Below, piece by piece: positions 5,734-7,626 of a DNA stretch of 7,626 bases. The notes under the pieces are model-generated. The model ran no database searches. It was not told where the DNA came from and saw only the letters and a program-made list of their open reading frames with translations. A program made the position numbers and the translations under genes. This DNA is from Verrucomicrobiia bacterium (GTDB lineage: Bacteria; Verrucomicrobiota; Verrucomicrobiia; Opitutales; Opitutaceae): the NCBI GenBank assembly GCA_030424825.1, contig JAUHWE010000204.1, forward strand, positions 1 to 7,626. Reading direction: 5' to 3'. Position 1 is the first letter of the stretch; every line of letters starts with the position of its first letter.

Positions 5734-6903
5734 TCAATAGCCTTCGAGTGGTCCACCTTTAGCAAAGAACTCGGGGCGCTCGGCGGCGATACGGGCACGA
5801 AGCTTGGGTCGATTCTTGATGACCCGCCCCAGTCTTTTGACTTTCTCTGGATCGGAAAGACCGCCAATTTCAGTATCGGTAGGCATTATCTGGCTATTCC
5901 AGCCAGCGAGGTCGAGCGGCTTCACTCCAGCTAGGCTGACTCCGTTGTTGTAGGCGCTGGGGGTGAATTTTCCGACGATGTTAACATTCAGGTTGGGCTT
6001 TATCTGGTTCTCCCAGCCACCGGCCCAGAGACAGGCGTGGACGAGAAATCGACGAGCGTCTTCGCTGAGCAAGTCTTCCGATGCCCCATAGGAAGCGTAG
6101 ACTACCCGAGCGTTCTTTTTCGCTCCCGACGGAGCGACATACGAATCACGGCTCCAGCCGGCGTTCACGATTGGTTTCTCTACATTCAGATCATCACTCG
6201 CATGAAACGTGTTGAGCACCTGTACATTTAAGAGCGGTGTCGCGTCTGCGGGAGGTTGCGACTTGTAGGCTCCGGAGTAGGCGTGGATGCTCTCGACGCC
6301 CTTCAAAATCGGATGACCGGCTGCAGTGGCATCTGGGGTTATGCGGCATCCCATGACGTGGTTTGATCCGTAGTGCGACTGCCCCCGTTCCTTGTGCCAG
6401 GTGTTGCCGAAGACCTGCTCGCCTAGGCCGCCAAAATAGTCTTCACCAGTGTAGTTGAAATTGAGCTTCTCCCATTTGCCCTTCTGTCCATTGAAGCCGT
6501 GAGTGGAGGTGCGAACTCCCACGACGGGACCGCCTCGCTCGAAATAGTTGACCAAAAGATCGACCTGCTCATCCGGCAAGTTCATGAAGCGAGTATAGAA
6601 AAACAGAAGATCGGCGTCTTTGAGGGCTTCCATCCCTGGCATGTTAGCTCCGCCCCCTTTGATATTTCCGTTTTCGTCTAGCCCGAAAATCACCGTGCAC
6701 CGAAAACCGTGTCGTTTGGCTAGGATCTTCGCGAGGGCAGGGCAGGTTTCCTCGGAGCGGTATTCGTGGTCGTTGGCAATGAAGACGATATGCTTCCCCT
6801 TTCCAATCCCCTTACTCCCTTCGTAAACAAGGTTCTCTGCTGCGGCAGAGAAAATCAATAGGGTAGTGGCTGAAACCACAGTGAGTAAGGTTGTTATTTT
6901 CAT
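5734..6903 (-). CDS. Secreted ThuA-like domain protein
   Basis: This protein has the ThuA-like (trehalose utilisation) class I glutamine-amidotransferase fold and is predicted to be exported. I chose ATG 6901-6903 because it gives a clear signal peptide, MKITTLLTVVSATTLLIFSAAA then ENLVYEG, with AGAG about 10 nt upstream; longer starts up to 7047 add unconserved sequence. The 389 residues include the first strand HIVFIANDHEYRSEETCPALAKIL (38-61), DADLLFFYTRF (97-107), GGPVVGVRTSTHGF (124-137), and GNTWHKERGQSHYG (166-179). The VRTSTHGF elbow region has no cysteine, so classical amidotransferase activity is unlikely. A tail after about 302 (PNLNVNIVGKFTPSAYNNGVSLAGVKP) follows the fold, as in many Planctomycetes/Verrucomicrobia ThuA-like proteins. 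ThuA in rhizobia is tied to 3-keto sugar metabolism; the role here is inferred only. It is transcribed towards the dehydrogenase gene. Confidence 0.88.
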   Translation of the reverse strand: MKITTLLTVVSATTLLIFSAAAENLVYEGSKGIGKGKHIVFIANDHEYRSEETCPALAKILAKRHGFRCTVIFGLDENGNIKGGGANMPGMEALKDADLLFFYTRFMNLPDEQVDLLVNYFERGGPVVGVRTSTHGFNGQKGKWEKLNFNYTGEDYFGGLGEQVFGNTWHKERGQSHYGSNHVMGCRITPDATAAGHPILKGVESIHAYSGAYKSQPPADATPLLNVQVLNTFHASDDLNVEKPIVNAGWSRDSYVAPSGAKKNARVVYASYGASEDLLSEDARRFLVHACLWAGGWENQIKPNLNVNIVGKFTPSAYNNGVSLAGVKPLDLAGWNSQIMPTDTEIGGLSDPEKVKRLGRVIKNRPKLRARIAAERPEFFAKGGPLEGY

Positions 6904-6996
6904 ACTGAAATTCTCTACTGCCTGATAGCGGAACGAATCCAGATAGGAGCGAATGGATTTGAAGGCATTCGTCAAACGGGTTCGGGTTGCTTGAGT

Positions 6997-7005
6997 AGTA
7001 TAGCA
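6997..7005 (-). promoter_or_regulatory. Extended -10 promoter candidate for the ThuA-like gene
   Basis: Read on the minus strand this is TGCTATACT: the TGn extension plus TATACT, which matches five of six -10 positions. The -35 region is poor, as is usual for extended -10 promoters. It would give a leader of roughly 85-90 nt before the ATG at 6903. Confidence 0.4.
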
Positions 7006-7120
7006 AATGACTCCCTTGTTCGGGAATAGGGTGTTTGGGGGATGCACGGGGGAACAGGCACACTAGGTAATCGCTTCAATCTAGCTGTCGCACCACAGCT
7101 CCGATTGAGCATTTTTGGCA

Positions 7121-7205
7121 TGTAGATTTGTCGTCTCAGCCACCGACAAGTCGGTGGCTGGAGCGGCATTGGAGAAGGATAGTCGCCTCGACGAGACGAC
7201 CTACA
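7121..7205. repeat. Compound palindrome: hairpin nested in an outer inverted repeat
   Basis: The inner hairpin CAGCCACCGAC-AA-GTCGGTGGCTG (7137-7160) has 11-bp perfect arms. An outer pair encloses it: TGTAG...GTCGTCTC (7121-7137, with ATTT inserted) complements GAGACGACCTACA (7193-7205). The flanking right arm is also the first copy of the 7182/7249 direct repeat. This is a decayed GTAG-headed pair. Confidence 0.65.
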
Positions 7206-7306
7206 TTATGATTGTAGGACAGGTCGCTGACCTGTCGATGTGAGGGTTGTCGCCTCGACGAGACGACTTACATTAGTATTTTTGTAGGATGGGTTGCGGA
7301 CCTGTC
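7182..7306. repeat. Two tandem composite copies of GTAG-headed palindromes (period about 67-70 bp)
   Basis: A 27-nt block at 7182-7208 recurs at 7249-7275 with one difference (C7201/T7268). Each is followed by a second module, 7213-7236 and 7283-7306, which differ at about four bases. On the minus strand the first module reads GTAGG (or GTAAG) followed by the imperfect palindrome GTCGTCTC-GTC-GAGGCGAC. On the plus strand the second reads GTAGG followed by ACAGGTC-GCT-GACCTGT in the first copy and a decayed palindrome in the second. CCTAC at 7312-7316 may head a further reversed unit. Confidence 0.8.
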
Positions 7307-7386
7307 ATCACCCTACCTGATTGACCCAGTCGAAACTTTTTCAAATTTCCTTTAGTAAGGTTTTCTTCGCCAGAACGACTTAATCA

Positions 7387-7403
7387 CTGAGAGGGTCTCT
7401 CGG
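7387..7403 (+). promoter_or_regulatory. Small hairpin in the leader of the second receptor gene
   Basis: GAGAG (7389-7393) pairs with CTCTC (7397-7401) around GGT, extended by a C-G pair and a T-G wobble. It lies 10 nt before ATG 7414 and contains the only purine-rich Shine-Dalgarno-like bases nearby, so it could influence translation. This is a weak inference. Confidence 0.25.
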
Positions 7404-7413
7404 ATGACTTGGA

Positions 7414-7626
7414 ATGAAGCATTTTGCGAAGGTAAACATTGGCCGGCGGCGGTTTCTGCGGCTGAGTGTCTTCGTGTCGATCGCGTCCTCAATCAAGGGT
7501 TCGTTGCGTTCTTCGGAAGGGGAGTCGAAACGGCAGTATTTCAATGTCCCAGAAGGGAGTGCGGCCAAAACACTCAAGCTTGCGGTCAAGCAAGCGAAGG
7601 TGGAAATCATCCTGTCGGCCGACATG
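7414..7626 (+). CDS. N-terminus of a probable second TonB-dependent receptor with STN domain (3' truncated)
   Basis: The frame is open from ATG 7414 to the window end, giving 71 residues. Residues 1-33 form an export signal with a basic n-region and hydrophobic LSVFVSIASS; RRRFLRLSVF resembles a twin-arginine motif, but Sec export is equally possible. Residues from about 43 (QYFNVPEGSAAKTLKLAVKQAKVEIILSADM) match the start of the secretin/TonB short N-terminal (STN) domain, whose pattern is roughly [FY]-x-[IVL]-P-x-G-x-[AL]-x-x-[AT]-L. In Opitutae this typically precedes a carboxypeptidase-like or plug domain of TonB-dependent receptors. Secretins and FecR-coupled transducers share the domain, so the assignment is probable rather than certain. 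The other ATG, at 7404, lies in a frame without such features. The Shine-Dalgarno sequence is poor (GGA just before the ATG). Confidence 0.68.
   Translation, partial: MKHFAKVNIGRRRFLRLSVFVSIASSIKGSLRSSEGESKRQYFNVPEGSAAKTLKLAVKQAKVEIILSADM

Larger units (their letters stand above)
6904..7413. other. 510-bp divergent intergenic region with repeats and no gene
   Basis: I see no credible coding sequence here. Minus-strand open frames of 65-83 residues overlap the region but lack family features, and they mostly extend the ThuA frame or shadow it. Contents from left to right are the ThuA leader with a candidate promoter (6997-7005), a plain stretch to about 7120, the GTAG-headed palindrome cluster (7121-7316), and an AT-richer stretch up to the second receptor start. 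Confidence 0.6.

Noticed and set aside
6904..7047. Upstream ATG extending the ThuA-like protein by 48 residues
   Set aside because: It would place unconserved sequence before a textbook signal peptide and would cover the candidate extended -10 promoter.
7182..7306. CRISPR-like repeats
   Set aside because: There are only two copies, each internally palindromic and joined to a second palindromic module, with no regular spacer array or cas gene.
7321..7358. Promoter starting with TTGACC at 7321 for the second receptor gene
   Set aside because: No acceptable -10 box lies 16-18 nt downstream; the best A/T-rich hexamer is too far away.
7380..7625. Minus-strand open frame of 81 residues at the right edge
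   Set aside because: It is antisense to the plus-strand frame from 7414, which has a signal peptide and an STN-like pattern; the minus frame shows no family features.

Overview
The window looks like marine Verrucomicrobia, most likely Opitutae (Puniceicoccales/Opitutales-like), by inference. The reasons are an Opitutae-style TonB-dependent receptor, secreted formylglycine sulfatases with no SusD partner, a secreted ThuA-like protein, weak Shine-Dalgarno sequences, and intergenic space rich in palindromic repeats. No rRNA, tRNA, CRISPR array, transposase or phage gene was seen.

Layout: 1-1238 (+) is the C-terminal part of a TonB-dependent outer-membrane receptor. It is followed by two perfect hairpins (1271-1342). 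At 1426-2862 and 2972-4480 (+) are two secreted S1-family sulfatases with complete Cys-type active-site signatures but different metal-site variants. A double hairpin (4526-4566) follows the second one. At 4673-5491 (+) is a D-isomer-specific 2-hydroxyacid dehydrogenase that keeps its NAD(P) site and catalytic triad but seems to lack about 45 residues of the substrate-binding domain. Two 77-nt inverted repeats fill the convergent gap 5492-5733. At 5734-6903 (-) is a secreted ThuA-like protein. The 510-bp divergent gap 6904-7413 holds a candidate extended -10 promoter for the ThuA gene and a cluster of GTAG-headed palindromes. At 7414-7626 (+) the window ends inside a new gene with an N-terminal signal and an STN-like domain, probably a second TonB-dependent receptor.

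Taken together this reads as part of a locus for taking up and desulfating a sulfated glycan. The receptor imports oligosaccharides, two exported sulfatases remove sulfate esters, and the dehydrogenase and ThuA-like protein may act on sugar or sugar-acid products. The substrate cannot be read from the sequence, and no glycoside hydrolase or sulfatase-maturing enzyme lies in the window.

The observations most worth following are the GTAG-headed REP/BIME-like repeats in two gaps, the in-frame gap in the dehydrogenase, and a possible leaderless or short-leader arrangement of promoter-like elements close to several start codons.
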